The notes: generated from the letters alone by a model not told the origin. A DNA stretch of 64,000 nucleotides from Oceanobacillus alkalisoli (GCF_021556485.1 NZ_JAKGBW010000005.1:1-64000); one strand, 5' to 3'; shown: positions 36,549 to 47,805, counted from the stretch's first letter. A program made the numbers and translations.

Positions 36549-37757
36549 TTAAAGAGTTTTAGGAACTAAGTTAAAGCAACGTTTGTAAATCCACTGATAA
36601 TCTTTTTCTGTCAAGTCGCGTGGGTTACCTACTGTTTGCGGATCTTTCATCGCTTCTTTTGAAAGTCTGTCAATCATGTCAGGGGATACGCCTTGTTCTT
36701 CTAAATTCGGGATATCCAAGTCTTCTGCAAGTTTATAAACTTCATTAACCGCTGCTTTTGCTGCTTCGTCTGTTGTCATATTGAATGTATTCACGCCGAG
36801 CGCTTGTGCGATTCGAGCAAATTTAGCTGGATGACCTTTCCAGTTATATTCCATGACAGGGCCCATCATCGTTGCAACACACTGACCATGTGCAACCGGG
36901 ATAATACCACCGAGTGTTTGAGACATTGCATGCGCTGCTCCTGCTGATTCACTTCCGTAAGATAATCCTGCAAGCATGGCAGCTTGAGCCATTCCGTATC
37001 TTGCTTCAATGTCACCGCCATCTGCGTAAGCACGACGAATATATTTTCCAACATATTCGATTGCAAGTAGTGCGACTGCATCTGTAACCGGTTGGGCATA
37101 ATGCATCGTGTAGCATTCGATCGCATGTGCAAGTGCATCAATACCTGTCATTGCTGTTACGTGTGGGGGCATGGAAACATGTAACTCTGGATCAATAATC
37201 GTTAAGTGCGCAGCGATAAGTGGCCCGCCTGTATTAAATTTGAATTCACGTTCCTCATCTGTAATCACTGCCCATTGTGTTACTTCCGAACCAGTGCCAG
37301 CTGTCGTAGGGATTGTAGTTAATGGTGGAATTCGGTTTTCAAGTGGCTTTTTGCCTTCTGCTGCTTCATATTCTAAAACGGGAGCGTTATGAGCTACTTC
37401 AACACCAATTGCTTTTGCTGTATCCATGGAGCTTCCGCCTCCGACTGCTACGAGTCCATCACAATTATCTTCCTTGTACTGTTTGCTGCCTTCTGCAATA
37501 AGACGTACAGGAGGGTTTGGTTCTACTTTATTAAATAAAGAAATTTCGATTCCAGCCTCTTTTAAAGATTTTTCAATTGACTTTGTTACACCAGCTTCAT
37601 AGATTCCAGGATCGGTTACGAGTAACGCTTTTGTCACACCAAGATTTTTAACCTCTTCTCCAATATGCTTGATGGATCCAATGCCGTGTTTGATTGCTGT
37701 TGGTAATTCGAATTGATGGAAATTATACATTTGTTCTACTTTCATATTTAAACTCAT
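36549..37757 (-). CDS. gbsB: Choline dehydrogenase, iron-containing type III alcohol dehydrogenase
   Basis: 402 residues, the same length as Bacillus GbsB. Type III dehydrogenase features: GGGSSMDTAKAIG nucleotide loop, TTAGTGSEVTQWAVI, and metal-binding His residues in DALAHAIECYTMHYA and VAHGQCVA. It oxidises choline to betaine aldehyde in the cytoplasm, which GbsA turns into the osmoprotectant glycine betaine. ACAGGAGGA precedes the ATG. It is in the gbsA-gbsB direction but separated from gbsA by an unusual 391-bp spacer. Confidence 0.85.
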   Translation of the reverse strand: MSLNMKVEQMYNFHQFELPTAIKHGIGSIKHIGEEVKNLGVTKALLVTDPGIYEAGVTKSIEKSLKEAGIEISLFNKVEPNPPVRLIAEGSKQYKEDNCDGLVAVGGGSSMDTAKAIGVEVAHNAPVLEYEAAEGKKPLENRIPPLTTIPTTAGTGSEVTQWAVITDEEREFKFNTGGPLIAAHLTIIDPELHVSMPPHVTAMTGIDALAHAIECYTMHYAQPVTDAVALLAIEYVGKYIRRAYADGGDIEARYGMAQAAMLAGLSYGSESAGAAHAMSQTLGGIIPVAHGQCVATMMGPVMEYNWKGHPAKFARIAQALGVNTFNMTTDEAAKAAVNEVYKLAEDLDIPNLEEQGVSPDMIDRLSKEAMKDPQTVGNPRDLTEKDYQWIYKRCFNLVPKTL

Positions 37758-38148
37758 TATTAAAATCCTCCTGTAATTTTGATTAAAGTAATTATAATTT
37801 TTACTGTAGACTATTTATAATGTAACAGCCGCATCCAATCTGCGCCCAGCAACTAGCAAACTTCATTCTCCTCCAATCGATAAGTCAACATCGACTCAAA
37901 ACTAAAGGAAGGTCGACTAAGTTCGGGCCAAGGCTCAACTCACGTCTACCCCTAAAGGGGCGTGTTTCCTTTATCTCATTGCGGAAAGGGGAAGTTCGAT
38001 TAAGTTCACCCCATCCTGGGGCAACATCGAACTACCTCACGTCCTGGGAGGCACAGTTTGTACGTCGCTGCGACTACTGGATGTGCTAGTACAGGCGTTG
38101 CGAAGACGATCGCGAACTTAGCCTGTAAGGGCATTTACGCTCTTTTGA
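37758..38148. other. Long structured, GC-richer spacer between gbsA and gbsB
   Basis: From about 37840 to 38140 the composition is clearly less AT-rich than the surroundings and the sequence is full of short inverted repeats: CCCCTAAAGGGG (37958-37969), AGTTCGAT with ATCGAACT (37992-38033) enclosing CCCCA/TGGGG, and ACAGGC with GCCTGT (about 38092-38131). No convincing protein frame or T-run terminator was seen. It looks like a folded RNA or an intergenic repeat unit, but only one copy is in this window. Confidence 0.5.
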
Positions 38149-39618
38149 TTAGAACCAGTTCATTGTTTCTGGTTTTAAATTATGGAAAATATGTTTTGTT
38201 TCTTGGTATTCTTCCAGTCCCATGACTCCTAGTTCGCGGCCATTTCCTGATTGTTTATAGCCACCCCAAGGTGCATGCGGGAAGTAGATGTTAAAATCAT
38301 TAATCCATACGGTACCCATGCGCATTTTAGCGACACAACGTTCCGCTTTGGCGATATCTTTAGTCCATACACCGCCGGATAATCCGTAAATCGAATCATT
38401 TGCCAGTTTAATAGCTTCTTCTTCGGTCGCGAATTTTTCCACTGTTATAACAGGACCGAATGCTTCATCTTGCACCACACGCATGTCAGTCGTACAATTT
38501 GTCAAAATGGTAGGTAGATAGAAAAATCCATTTTGGAGTTCTGCATCATCTGGACGTTTGCCCCCGACCGCGACTGTTGCACCTTCTTTGATGCCTTGTT
38601 CCACATAATTTTCTACTTTGTTTAAATGCTCTTTAGAAATAAGTGGTCCCATTTGTGTTGATTCATCAAAACCATTTCCTAGCTTAATCTTTTTCACTCG
38701 TTCCGTCAGTGCGTCGATAAATTGATCGTGGATGCTTTCTTCAACAATGATTCGTGTTCCAGCAGAGCAGATTTGTCCAGCATGGAAATAAACAGCGTTT
38801 AACGCCTGATCGATTGCTACTTCTAAATCAGCATCCGCGAAAATAATATTCGGGTTCTTGCCCCCGAGTTCGAGTGCGATTTTTTTCATATTGTGACTTG
38901 CAGCTTGCATAATCGTTTTTCCTGTTTCAATTCCGCCGGTAAATGAGATTAAATCCACATTTTCGTGATTGGAAAGCTCTGCGCCAACTGTGTTTCCAGG
39001 ACCGAGTACAAGGTTCGCGACACCTTTAGGTACACCAGCTTCTTCGATTAGTTCAAAGATTTTAATATGTGTAAGTGGCGTAATTTCACTCGGCTTGATG
39101 ATGAGTGTATTTCCAGTCACGAGTGCTGGAGCTAGTTTCCAAGAAGCTTGAAGTAGCGGGTAATTCCAAGGAGTAATTTGCCCACAGACTCCAACAGGTT
39201 CTTTCACTACTTTGCTGATCGAATTTGGGATGGGAGAGTTTATTATTTCGCCACCATCTTTATCGGCAAGCTCGGCAAAGTAACGGAAGACACCAGCAAT
39301 ATCTTCCATATCCCACCGGCTTTCTTCCAGCGTTTTTCCGGTATCTAATGATTCAAGCTTCGCAAGCTCTTCTTGATCGCGTTCAATAAGATCCGCAATC
39401 TTGTGAACAATCTTTGCTCGCTCTGTTGCCGGTGTATTTGGCCATTCCCCATGGTCAAATGCTTCTCTTGCTGCAGCGATTGCTTTCTTGGAATCTTGCG
39501 CGTTCCCTTCCGCAACCACTGCAATGACCTCTTGATTATATGGATTGATAATATCTCTTGTATTACCAGAGATAGCTTCCACCCATTGGCCATTTATATA
39601 TTGTTTTCTAATATCCAA
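38149..39618 (-). CDS. gbsA: Betaine aldehyde dehydrogenase
   Basis: 489 residues from a TTG at 39618. That start is chosen because GAGGAGG lies 8 bases before it, while the ATG at 39639 lies upstream of this ribosome site; the resulting length fits Bacillus GbsA (490). Aldehyde dehydrogenase motifs: ITPWNYPLLQASWKLAPAL, catalytic Glu in LELGGKNPNI, catalytic Cys in GQICSAGTRI and the C-terminal WGGYKQSGNGRELG. It oxidises betaine aldehyde to glycine betaine with NAD(P)+. Divergent from its predicted regulator gbsR. Confidence 0.9.
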   Translation of the reverse strand: MDIRKQYINGQWVEAISGNTRDIINPYNQEVIAVVAEGNAQDSKKAIAAAREAFDHGEWPNTPATERAKIVHKIADLIERDQEELAKLESLDTGKTLEESRWDMEDIAGVFRYFAELADKDGGEIINSPIPNSISKVVKEPVGVCGQITPWNYPLLQASWKLAPALVTGNTLIIKPSEITPLTHIKIFELIEEAGVPKGVANLVLGPGNTVGAELSNHENVDLISFTGGIETGKTIMQAASHNMKKIALELGGKNPNIIFADADLEVAIDQALNAVYFHAGQICSAGTRIIVEESIHDQFIDALTERVKKIKLGNGFDESTQMGPLISKEHLNKVENYVEQGIKEGATVAVGGKRPDDAELQNGFFYLPTILTNCTTDMRVVQDEAFGPVITVEKFATEEEAIKLANDSIYGLSGGVWTKDIAKAERCVAKMRMGTVWINDFNIYFPHAPWGGYKQSGNGRELGVMGLEEYQETKHIFHNLKPETMNWF

Positions 39619-39659
39619 TACCGAAACCTCCTCGTACATGATTACTTGTCGTTAAGTTT

Positions 39660-39688
39660 GTTAAGAAAAAATTTAACGTTTTGAACAA
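39660..39688. promoter_or_regulatory. Operator-like site 1 (gbsA side)
   Basis: GTTAAGAAAAAATTTAAC (39660-39677), a GTTAA...TTAAC palindrome, is followed after 5 bases by GAACAA. The same 29-base arrangement recurs at 39875 in front of gbsR. Placement in the leader of gbsA suggests repression by GbsR. Confidence 0.6.
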
Positions 39689-39839
39689 ACTTAATCTAGC
39701 ATATAAAAAAACATGTGTCAAAGAAAATTAAATGTATTTTGATTAGCAGGCTACAAATTAAATATACTTTTTGAAAAAATAATTATTTGGTCATCCCTTG
39801 ATAGATAAGGAGTAGAGCAGGTTTTCCTTTATTTTTAAC

Positions 39840-39874
39840 TTGACATTTATTTTAAAAACAGTAACATTAAATTC
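39840..39874 (+). promoter_or_regulatory. Candidate gbsR promoter
   Basis: TTGACA at 39840-39845 is a perfect -35 hexamer; a plausible -10 (AACATT or TAACAT, 39862-39869) follows at 16-18 bases. Operator-like site 2 lies just downstream. Confidence 0.55.
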
Positions 39875-39903
39875 GTTAAGAAAAAATTTAACAAACTGAA
39901 CAA
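39875..39903. promoter_or_regulatory. Operator-like site 2 (gbsR side)
   Basis: Repeats GTTAAGAAAAAATTTAAC (39875-39892), then 5 bases and GAACAA, identical to the gbsA-side site in the fixed positions. Lying between the gbsR promoter and start codon, it fits autorepression. Confidence 0.6.
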
Positions 39904-39923
39904 TGTACAAGGAGAGTAAGCCA

Positions 39924-40481
39924 TTGGAAAGCTTAAACAATAAAGAAGCAAGAGAAAAGTTGGAGTTTGCTAAGGATCAAGTCATTGGCGCTATCGCTGA
40001 GACAATGGATTTATACGGAGTGACACCAGCCGCCGGTAGGTTGTACGCCACAATGTATTTGGAAGATAAAATGAACTTGGATGAGATGCTTGAAGAAGTC
40101 GGGATGACTAAAGCAAGTATGAGTACCAGTGTACGTAAATTGCAGAACATCGGTTATGTAAAACGTGTGTATACAAGAGGAACCAGGAAACATACGTATG
40201 CAGCGGAAAAAAATTTCTTCAATACCTTCATGTCCTTCTATTGTCAGCAGTGGGAGCGTGAAGTGAGTATGAACTTGGATGCCGTTCAACTTGCTGAAAA
40301 GGAACTGGATGAAATTATAAATGACGAGTCTGTAGCTGAAGAAATAAGGGAAGAAGCGAAAGAACATTATAAATTACTGAATGAATCGAAGGTATATTAT
40401 CGATGGCTAAGAAAATTAGTAGCAAGTATTCGTTCAGGAGAAATATTTGAATTTTTACCAAAGGAAAATGAAGATACTTAA
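39924..40481 (+). CDS. gbsR: Choline-responsive repressor of the gbs genes
   Basis: 185 residues from a TTG at 39924, preferred because AAGGAGAG lies 7 bases upstream; an ATG at 39903 has no ribosome site. MarR-like winged helix protein of the GbsR family: DQVIGAIAETMDLYGVTPAA, YATMYLEDKMNLDEMLEEVG, KASMSTSVRKLQNIGYVKRV. In Bacillus subtilis GbsR senses choline and represses gbsAB and opuB. Divergent arrangement with gbsA and twin operator-like sites support the same role. Confidence 0.88.
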   Translation: MESLNNKEAREKLEFAKDQVIGAIAETMDLYGVTPAAGRLYATMYLEDKMNLDEMLEEVGMTKASMSTSVRKLQNIGYVKRVYTRGTRKHTYAAEKNFFNTFMSFYCQQWEREVSMNLDAVQLAEKELDEIINDESVAEEIREEAKEHYKLLNESKVYYRWLRKLVASIRSGEIFEFLPKENEDT

Positions 40482-40505
40482 TAATTATAGGAGGCAATTT
40501 GATTC

Positions 40506-41414
40506 ATGAGTTTTAGAAGGGGAATATTATTTGTCGTTACATTATTGATTATAGGTGTTCTTGCAGCATGTGGAAATGGAGATGCAGAAGACGCGTCGTC
40601 AGAAAGTGCTGCTGCGGAAAGTACGGATGAAACGATAGATATGGGACAAATTAGTTGGGCAGAAAATATTGCTGTTACTAATATGTGGAAAGTCATTCTG
40701 GAAGAAGAAGGATATGATGTTGAGTTTCACTTATTAGATATGGGAACACAAATGGCGGCACTCGCAAATGATGAATTGGATGTCAACTTGGAATTTTGGC
40801 TTCCGGTTCAAGATAAGAACTATTTTGAGAAATATGAAGAGGAAATCGATTTTTCAGAAGAAGTTTGGTATGACAATGCGAAGGTTGGATTAGTTGTACC
40901 TGCTTATATGGAAGATATCAATAGTATTGAAGATTTAAATGAGAACAAAGAACTGTTTGAGAGTAGGATTACAGGCTTCGATCCGGGTGCTGGAACGATG
41001 GATACTACCGAAGATATGATTGCGGAATATGAGCTGGACTTTGAGCTTATACCAAGTTCCGAACCAGCGATGCTTACAGCAATTGAGGAAGCAATCCGAG
41101 CGGAGGAGCCGATTGTCGCTCCATTATGGAACCCGCATCGTGTGTTTTCAGAAATGGATTTAAAATATCTGGACGATCCTAAAAACATGTTCGGAGAAAC
41201 AGAAAAAATTCATCACGCGAAACGATTAGGTTTCGCTGACGATTACCCGGAAGTCGATCAGTGGTTGAAGAACTGGAAGATGGATGATGATTCCATTGGT
41301 GCATTAATGAGTTATGTAGCTGAAGCCGAAGAGGCAGGAGAAGATCCAATCGTTGGTGCAGAAAAATGGGTAGACGAAAATCAAGATTTAGTTAATGAAT
41401 GGTTAAGTGAATAA
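40506..41414 (+). CDS. Glycine betaine/choline-type ABC binding lipoprotein (orphan)
   Basis: 302 residues. Lipoprotein signal (lipobox VLAAC) and the OpuAC/ProX-type fold: ISWAENIAVTNMWKVILEEE, LDVNLEFWLPVQDKNYF, ITGFDPGAGTM and PIVAPLWNPHRVF, with the aromatic residues that form betaine cages. It lies 24 bases after gbsR with TAGGAGGC before the ATG, so both are probably cotranscribed. No ATPase or permease gene accompanies it; it must share a membrane complex encoded elsewhere. Choline is a plausible ligand given gbsAB, but the fold alone does not distinguish it from glycine betaine. Confidence 0.8.
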   Translation: MSFRRGILFVVTLLIIGVLAACGNGDAEDASSESAAAESTDETIDMGQISWAENIAVTNMWKVILEEEGYDVEFHLLDMGTQMAALANDELDVNLEFWLPVQDKNYFEKYEEEIDFSEEVWYDNAKVGLVVPAYMEDINSIEDLNENKELFESRITGFDPGAGTMDTTEDMIAEYELDFELIPSSEPAMLTAIEEAIRAEEPIVAPLWNPHRVFSEMDLKYLDDPKNMFGETEKIHHAKRLGFADDYPEVDQWLKNWKMDDDSIGALMSYVAEAEEAGEDPIVGAEKWVDENQDLVNEWLSE

Positions 41415-41427
41415 ATCGCAAGAGCGG

Positions 41428-41478
41428 GAACGTAATCCACTCATCCCTTGTTCAAGGGGAGTGGGTTCGTTCTTTTTT
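41428..41478 (+). terminator. Terminator after the betaine-binding protein gene
   Basis: GAACG, CCACTC and CCCTTG pair with CAAGGG, GTGGG and CGTTC, followed by seven T. Confidence 0.85.
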
Positions 41479-41539
41479 TATTGTTTAGAAGGGCTTGGAT
41501 AAATTAGTGGAAGGGAAAAGAGGTTTAAGATGATGTTTT

Positions 41540-41925
41540 TATTATAACGGTCTTTGCTCCAACTGAAAAATTAGAAGATGGAATCTCCATATGGATCTAG
41601 ATCGGAGTTATCTTACACGAGCGTAGTTAGTCTGTCAATTCTCTTTCTCCTATCTGTTTTGCCGCAAATGATATAAATGTTTTTGGCGTCTGTGTAATCT
41701 TGCTTCATCGATTTTTCAACTCCTTCATTATAGTTTGAATGATATGCTCATCCACACCATTAAAGAGGGAAAGTTCAAGACTCCCTGATTTCATCGTCCA
41801 AACAGGAGCTGCCGAGGAAACGGGTGGAATGGCTAACGTAGATTCTGTCTCTTAAAGATGGAGTGTTATGGGGACGATGATCACTTCTTCAGGTGACATA
41901 GAAAAGCACCTCCTTCAATTGATAT
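41540..41925 (-). mobile_element. IS66-family remnant (tnpA tail and tnpB head)
   Basis: On the minus strand a short frame gives WTMKSGSLELSLFNGVDEHI and IQTIMKELKNR-stop, the C-terminal end of IS66 TnpA. Directly after it, MKQDYTDAKNIYIICGKTDR RKRIDRLTTLV, stop, DNSDLDPYGDSIF, stop, FFSWSKDRY follows the first 55 residues of TnpB with two nonsense codons. Nothing more of the IS (tnpC, inverted repeats) was found. Bases 41926-42200 contain no recognisable gene. Confidence 0.75.
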
Positions 41926-42200
41926 TTCTATCTTAGCAGGAAGTGCTTGATTCTTGTATGCGTTGTTTGAATACGGGTTTACAACTTACTCCGTCTCCAA
42001 ATGTTGACCCAAATAAGGTTAATTAGTTAACCAAAATAAAACGATAAAGTTATTTATATGAAATGCTTTTTTACTTAAGTTTCCCACAATCAAGATTGTT
42101 GCTATTATTACCAACATAAGTTCCTCTTTACGCCTGGTTTACACAAATAGAAAGGGTCCACTTTACGTAAACTCTCTCATGTATTCCAGTTCCTTATCTG

Positions 42201-44415
<2,215 letters not shown>

Positions 44416-44529
44416 TTGAATCAGACAATTCCTAGTAAATTAAAACCTATATTTACAGTTTCAATGGATATTGACCAAATATGTTCTTCAGAGCAAATAG
44501 CAAATCGCATGGATCCTTATGTTTTTTAA
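44416..44529 (+). CDS. Short ORF of unknown nature
   Basis: A TTG with AAGGGGTGA before it opens 37 residues (LNQTIPSKLKPIFTVSMDID, QICSSEQIANRMDPYVF). I recognise no family. It may be the start of a deleted gene fused to the scar behind it. Confidence 0.25.
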   Translation: MNQTIPSKLKPIFTVSMDIDQICSSEQIANRMDPYVF

Positions 44530-44544
44530 CAAAGAATAACGAAT

Positions 44545-44731
44545 TAAGTGCGTACTCCTTATGCAGCACAGCTTGCCTCACAAGGAATCGCTAAGCTCAT
44601 TCAAGATAATCCAGCGATACGCTCTGGTGTTAATACAATTAATGGAAAAGTACCCTTCAAGCGGTGGCGGATGATCTTGGTTATCATTATGTTCCAGCTG
44701 AAGAAGCACGGATTGAAACGGCTAATGTATA
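44545..44731 (+). pseudogene. ald: Alanine dehydrogenase C-terminal remnant
   Basis: Encodes [20 protein letters not shown] and [13 protein letters not shown], then after a one-base shift (about 44652) [19 protein letters not shown]. This is the last 60 residues of alanine dehydrogenase (family pattern VPYALQIANKG...LNTANGHVTY.AVA.DLGYEYVPA). The catalytic and NAD-binding parts are gone. Confidence 0.85.
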
Positions 44732-44736
44732 ACGAT

Positions 44737-44775
44737 AAAAAATACCCTTCTGATTTGTTTAGAAGGGTATTTTTT
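44737..44775. terminator. Bidirectional terminator
   Basis: AAAAAATACCCTTCT pairs with AGAAGGGTATTTTTT. Serves the yvbJ-type gene coming from the right and the ald remnant from the left. Confidence 0.88.
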
Positions 44776-44837
44776 ATAAGGGTGAGCGTTGACTAGTAAG
44801 GGCGCGAGATATTTAAAAAATAGTTATCTGTATTTTT

Positions 44838-46631
44838 TTATTCTATATTTGTTAACGAAACCCCATCAGCCTCTGTTTCTACGGTGTAATTCCAATTATA
44901 GTCACTCGTTTCCTCTTCACCGCTGCTATAAATTTTCTTAATGGTTTCATCTGTTGTTACGTTCCAAGAGTCACCATTTTTTTCGATATTTGTTACCGTT
45001 GCATGGATGACCTCTTGCTTCATACCGCTTTCTGCTAAGCGATTTACTAGATCTGTTTGCATGCCATGGAGGGCACTATCATCTTTGATATAAGGACGAA
45101 CAAGCTCATAATCCTCCGCGTTAATGGCCTCTACAAGATTGTAGATATAATTTAAAGTTGCTTCTTCTATTTGCTCATCTAAGTCATTACTTGCTGGAGC
45201 TGAAGCTGATTTGGTAGCCTGATGTAATTCTTGCGACCCATCCAATGTTTCCGTAGCTTTAAAATCATTACTGCTAAATAAACCATACGAATTCGCTTCA
45301 TCAATCAGCCACTTTTCTTCATCTGAATCAAACACCATTCGGAGTGTTACCGTGTCGATTCGTTCTTCTAAATCAGGCTGGTCATCACTATTGTGAGTGG
45401 ATGCTGTAAAATGGAAATTTGCTGGAATGGAAACTTCATTTTTATCATAGAAAGTTAGCCCTTCATAATTTATTTCTATTTTATCTAATTGGCCAGTGAA
45501 GTTCTTTCCGTATTCTATGTTATAAGCGAAGTTGTCTTGAAAAACTTCACTTAAATTTTCCGTGACAGCTGTATAGATGGCAGCATCGTTTGCCGCATGG
45601 GCCTGGACATATTCCTCTCCATACAATAAAATCACTTCTGATAATTGATCCATCAGTTTTTTACTAACCGTATGTAATGTAAGTTCATAGTAATCTTCTT
45701 CAATTTTTATATCTTCTAATGTAACCTTACCCCATTCGGTTTCAATAACAGGAGTTACTGTGACAGAACCATCCAGATTCAGCGGGCCAAATGCGTCAAT
45801 ATGCAGGCTGTCATTGAAAGGTATCTGCTCTTCATTTACTTCAATGTATGCATTTTTAATCGGACTATCATTCTGATTAAATAAATGGAAGGTTGTCGAT
45901 TCTGCGTCCAGTTGGATATCATGATAAACCGTATCACTATAGCTGTCTCCAAGAATCATCACATCCTCTGATTCAGCTTCCGTAAATTCCCCGCTGTAGC
46001 TGCTATGTATGTTGTATTTACCTGGAGCCAATGGTCCGTACACCATATTTTTTTCATCTGTCTTTTCGGCAGGGAATGTTTCTTCATTAAAAGTAGTTTC
46101 TATATTTTCAAATGGCAGCTCAAGATCTGCGTATTGCGGTACTAAAGAAAATAGATAGCGAGGGAAAATAAAGAAATGCTTCCCGTTCTCTGTTAGTTTC
46201 ATAAGGTCATTCTGATAAGAAAAATCTTCTAGATTCGTCGTGTCTATATTGATATAATGAGCTTCATCTTTTGCAAGTGTGACAAGGGCTTCTGCCTCGG
46301 CTGCTGATATCGTTTCACCTTGCATCCTTGTCAAATCCTGAACTTTTTCATAATCGTCTTCAATGATTGCCGTGACGAATCGCTCTGCCGTTTTTTCTGG
46401 AGAGAAATATGATTTCCCCCATGTATAGCTGCCAATTAGTATCACTAAAAGAGCAGCAGCTGCACCCATCACTATTTTTTGTTTTTTCGTATAATTTCTT
46501 GGTTGCTTTTTGGGAGGAATAACTGTATCTCTGTCCCGCTCCGGAGAGGCATCCAATTTATGTCCGCAATTCTGACAGAATGTTAAGGACTCATCGATTG
46601 CTTCTCCACATTCCTTACAGTACTTTTCCAT
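44838..46631 (-). CDS. Zinc-ribbon membrane protein, YvbJ/TcaA-like
   Basis: 597 residues. An N-terminal zinc ribbon (YCKECGEAIDESLTFCQNCG) is followed by one membrane segment (about residues 52-69), after which a long extracellular region contains repeated TcaA/YvbJ-type domains (FSPEKTAERFVTAIIEDDYE, PLAPGKYNIHSSYSGEFTEA, then a C-terminal NTF2-like part around LVEAINAEDYELVRPYIKDD). Members influence cell-envelope stress and teicoplanin sensitivity in staphylococci; the role here is unknown. It is divergent from another zinc-ribbon membrane protein at 46927. Confidence 0.7.
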   Translation of the reverse strand: MEKYCKECGEAIDESLTFCQNCGHKLDASPERDRDTVIPPKKQPRNYTKKQKIVMGAAAALLVILIGSYTWGKSYFSPEKTAERFVTAIIEDDYEKVQDLTRMQGETISAAEAEALVTLAKDEAHYINIDTTNLEDFSYQNDLMKLTENGKHFFIFPRYLFSLVPQYADLELPFENIETTFNEETFPAEKTDEKNMVYGPLAPGKYNIHSSYSGEFTEAESEDVMILGDSYSDTVYHDIQLDAESTTFHLFNQNDSPIKNAYIEVNEEQIPFNDSLHIDAFGPLNLDGSVTVTPVIETEWGKVTLEDIKIEEDYYELTLHTVSKKLMDQLSEVILLYGEEYVQAHAANDAAIYTAVTENLSEVFQDNFAYNIEYGKNFTGQLDKIEINYEGLTFYDKNEVSIPANFHFTASTHNSDDQPDLEERIDTVTLRMVFDSDEEKWLIDEANSYGLFSSNDFKATETLDGSQELHQATKSASAPASNDLDEQIEEATLNYIYNLVEAINAEDYELVRPYIKDDSALHGMQTDLVNRLAESGMKQEVIHATVTNIEKNGDSWNVTTDETIKKIYSSGEEETSDYNWNYTVETEADGVSLTNIE

Positions 46632-46926
46632 GTCTGATAGACTCCTTTATATTAAGTATTCTTTCAAAACCCTCATTGTCAGGTAATCGCCTCAATTATT
46701 CACATACTTTAGCACCTGAACGTATCACTTTCGATCATAAGTAGTATAGACTAATATTACCGATTTGTTAAGCATATTTTACTAATTTATGCCTATCAAG
46801 CGATTGAATATACGCGAACAGAATGACGGAGTAAATCTAAAGAACTATTATCATCTTTACAAAAGATCTATTCCTGTGTATGATTATTTAGTTGTAGGTT
46901 AATCATACTAGGGAAAGAGTGAGAAT

Positions 46927-47688
46927 ATGCGTGAATGTTTTGCTTGCCACAAAGAAATTGGTGATGTTAAATTTTGTGGTCATTGTGGGGAAAACCAAGT
47001 TTGTCAGGAATGCGGAGAACAATTTGATCGCCCGAGTGCTTTTTGTTTGAACTGTGGTACAAAGCGAGCCGGCGGGAGCGAGGGTGCAGATCAATCAACT
47101 CAAGTGATTGCTGATACAGAGCAAACAGGGAATATGAATCAGAATCAAGCAGAGGAGTTGCCGCAAGCCAATTCATCTGGTCAGCAATCGGAGAAACAAG
47201 AGCAAGATCCCGAGGAACAGACACTTCCAGTCCAGCCGGAACAAAAGAGTAGTTTTGTAGATTCAGTGAAGCAAAAGGTGCAAAAGCTAGGCAAAAGAAA
47301 TCTTTCCATTATCGGCGGGATTCTTATTGTCTTGATTGCTTTTTTCATTTTCCAAGGGTCTGGTAATAGTCCAGAGAAAGTGATAGAAAAGTTCTTTGCA
47401 GCACTTAGTGACGGAGATGCGGAGAAAATAGAGCAGTATGTCGATCCACTCATTTGGGAAGAAATGTTAGATGAAGATGTGATGGATGCGCTGGAGATGT
47501 TGAACAGGCTAGATGTGACGATGGAATTGCTTCATCTTGAAAAAGTAGACACTGGCGAGGATTACATCGATTTTGTCGCGACCGTTAAGTATGACTCTGT
47601 TTTTATCGATGGTGAAGATGAAGAGGAAGAAGTATCCATAGAAGTGATGCAATACGGTGGTAAATGGTATATTTCGGATATGTATTGA
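46927..47688 (+). CDS. Zinc-ribbon, single-pass membrane protein
   Basis: 253 residues. Two Cys4 ribbons at the N-terminus (CFACHKEIGDVKFCGHCG and CQECGEQFDRPSAFCLNCG), a Gln/Glu-rich linker, one membrane helix (about 132-148, LSIIGGILIVLIAFFIF) and an extracellular NTF2/DUF4878-like domain (GNSPEKVIEKFFAALSDGDA). The layout mirrors the divergent YvbJ-like neighbour, suggesting paired function in the envelope. The 295-bp gap between them holds both promoters and nothing else I recognise. Confidence 0.6.
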   Translation: MRECFACHKEIGDVKFCGHCGENQVCQECGEQFDRPSAFCLNCGTKRAGGSEGADQSTQVIADTEQTGNMNQNQAEELPQANSSGQQSEKQEQDPEEQTLPVQPEQKSSFVDSVKQKVQKLGKRNLSIIGGILIVLIAFFIFQGSGNSPEKVIEKFFAALSDGDAEKIEQYVDPLIWEEMLDEDVMDALEMLNRLDVTMELLHLEKVDTGEDYIDFVATVKYDSVFIDGEDEEEEVSIEVMQYGGKWYISDMY

Positions 47689-47757
47689 TTTAGTAACTGT
47701 ACATCGTATTTGATTAGCAAAATAAGCGTTGGTGCTTACAAGTTTAACTTTTGGATG

Positions 47758-47805
47758 AAAGACATGAAATACCCCCACCAAGTGGTGGGGGTATTTCATG
47801 TCTTT
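47758..47805. terminator. 22-bp perfect bidirectional terminator
   Basis: Bases 47758-47779 pair perfectly with 47784-47805 around AAGT (core ACCCCCACC/GGTGGGGGT). It separates the convergent zinc-ribbon and queF genes. Confidence 0.85.

Noticed and set aside
37758-38148. Riboswitch for gbsB in the long spacer
   Set aside because: I could not match any known riboswitch core and no switchable terminator was found; kept only as an unexplained structured spacer.
42100-42190. Possible end of another insertion sequence (GTTTACACAAATAGAAAG and nearby)
   Set aside because: Too short and without a second end or transposase residues.
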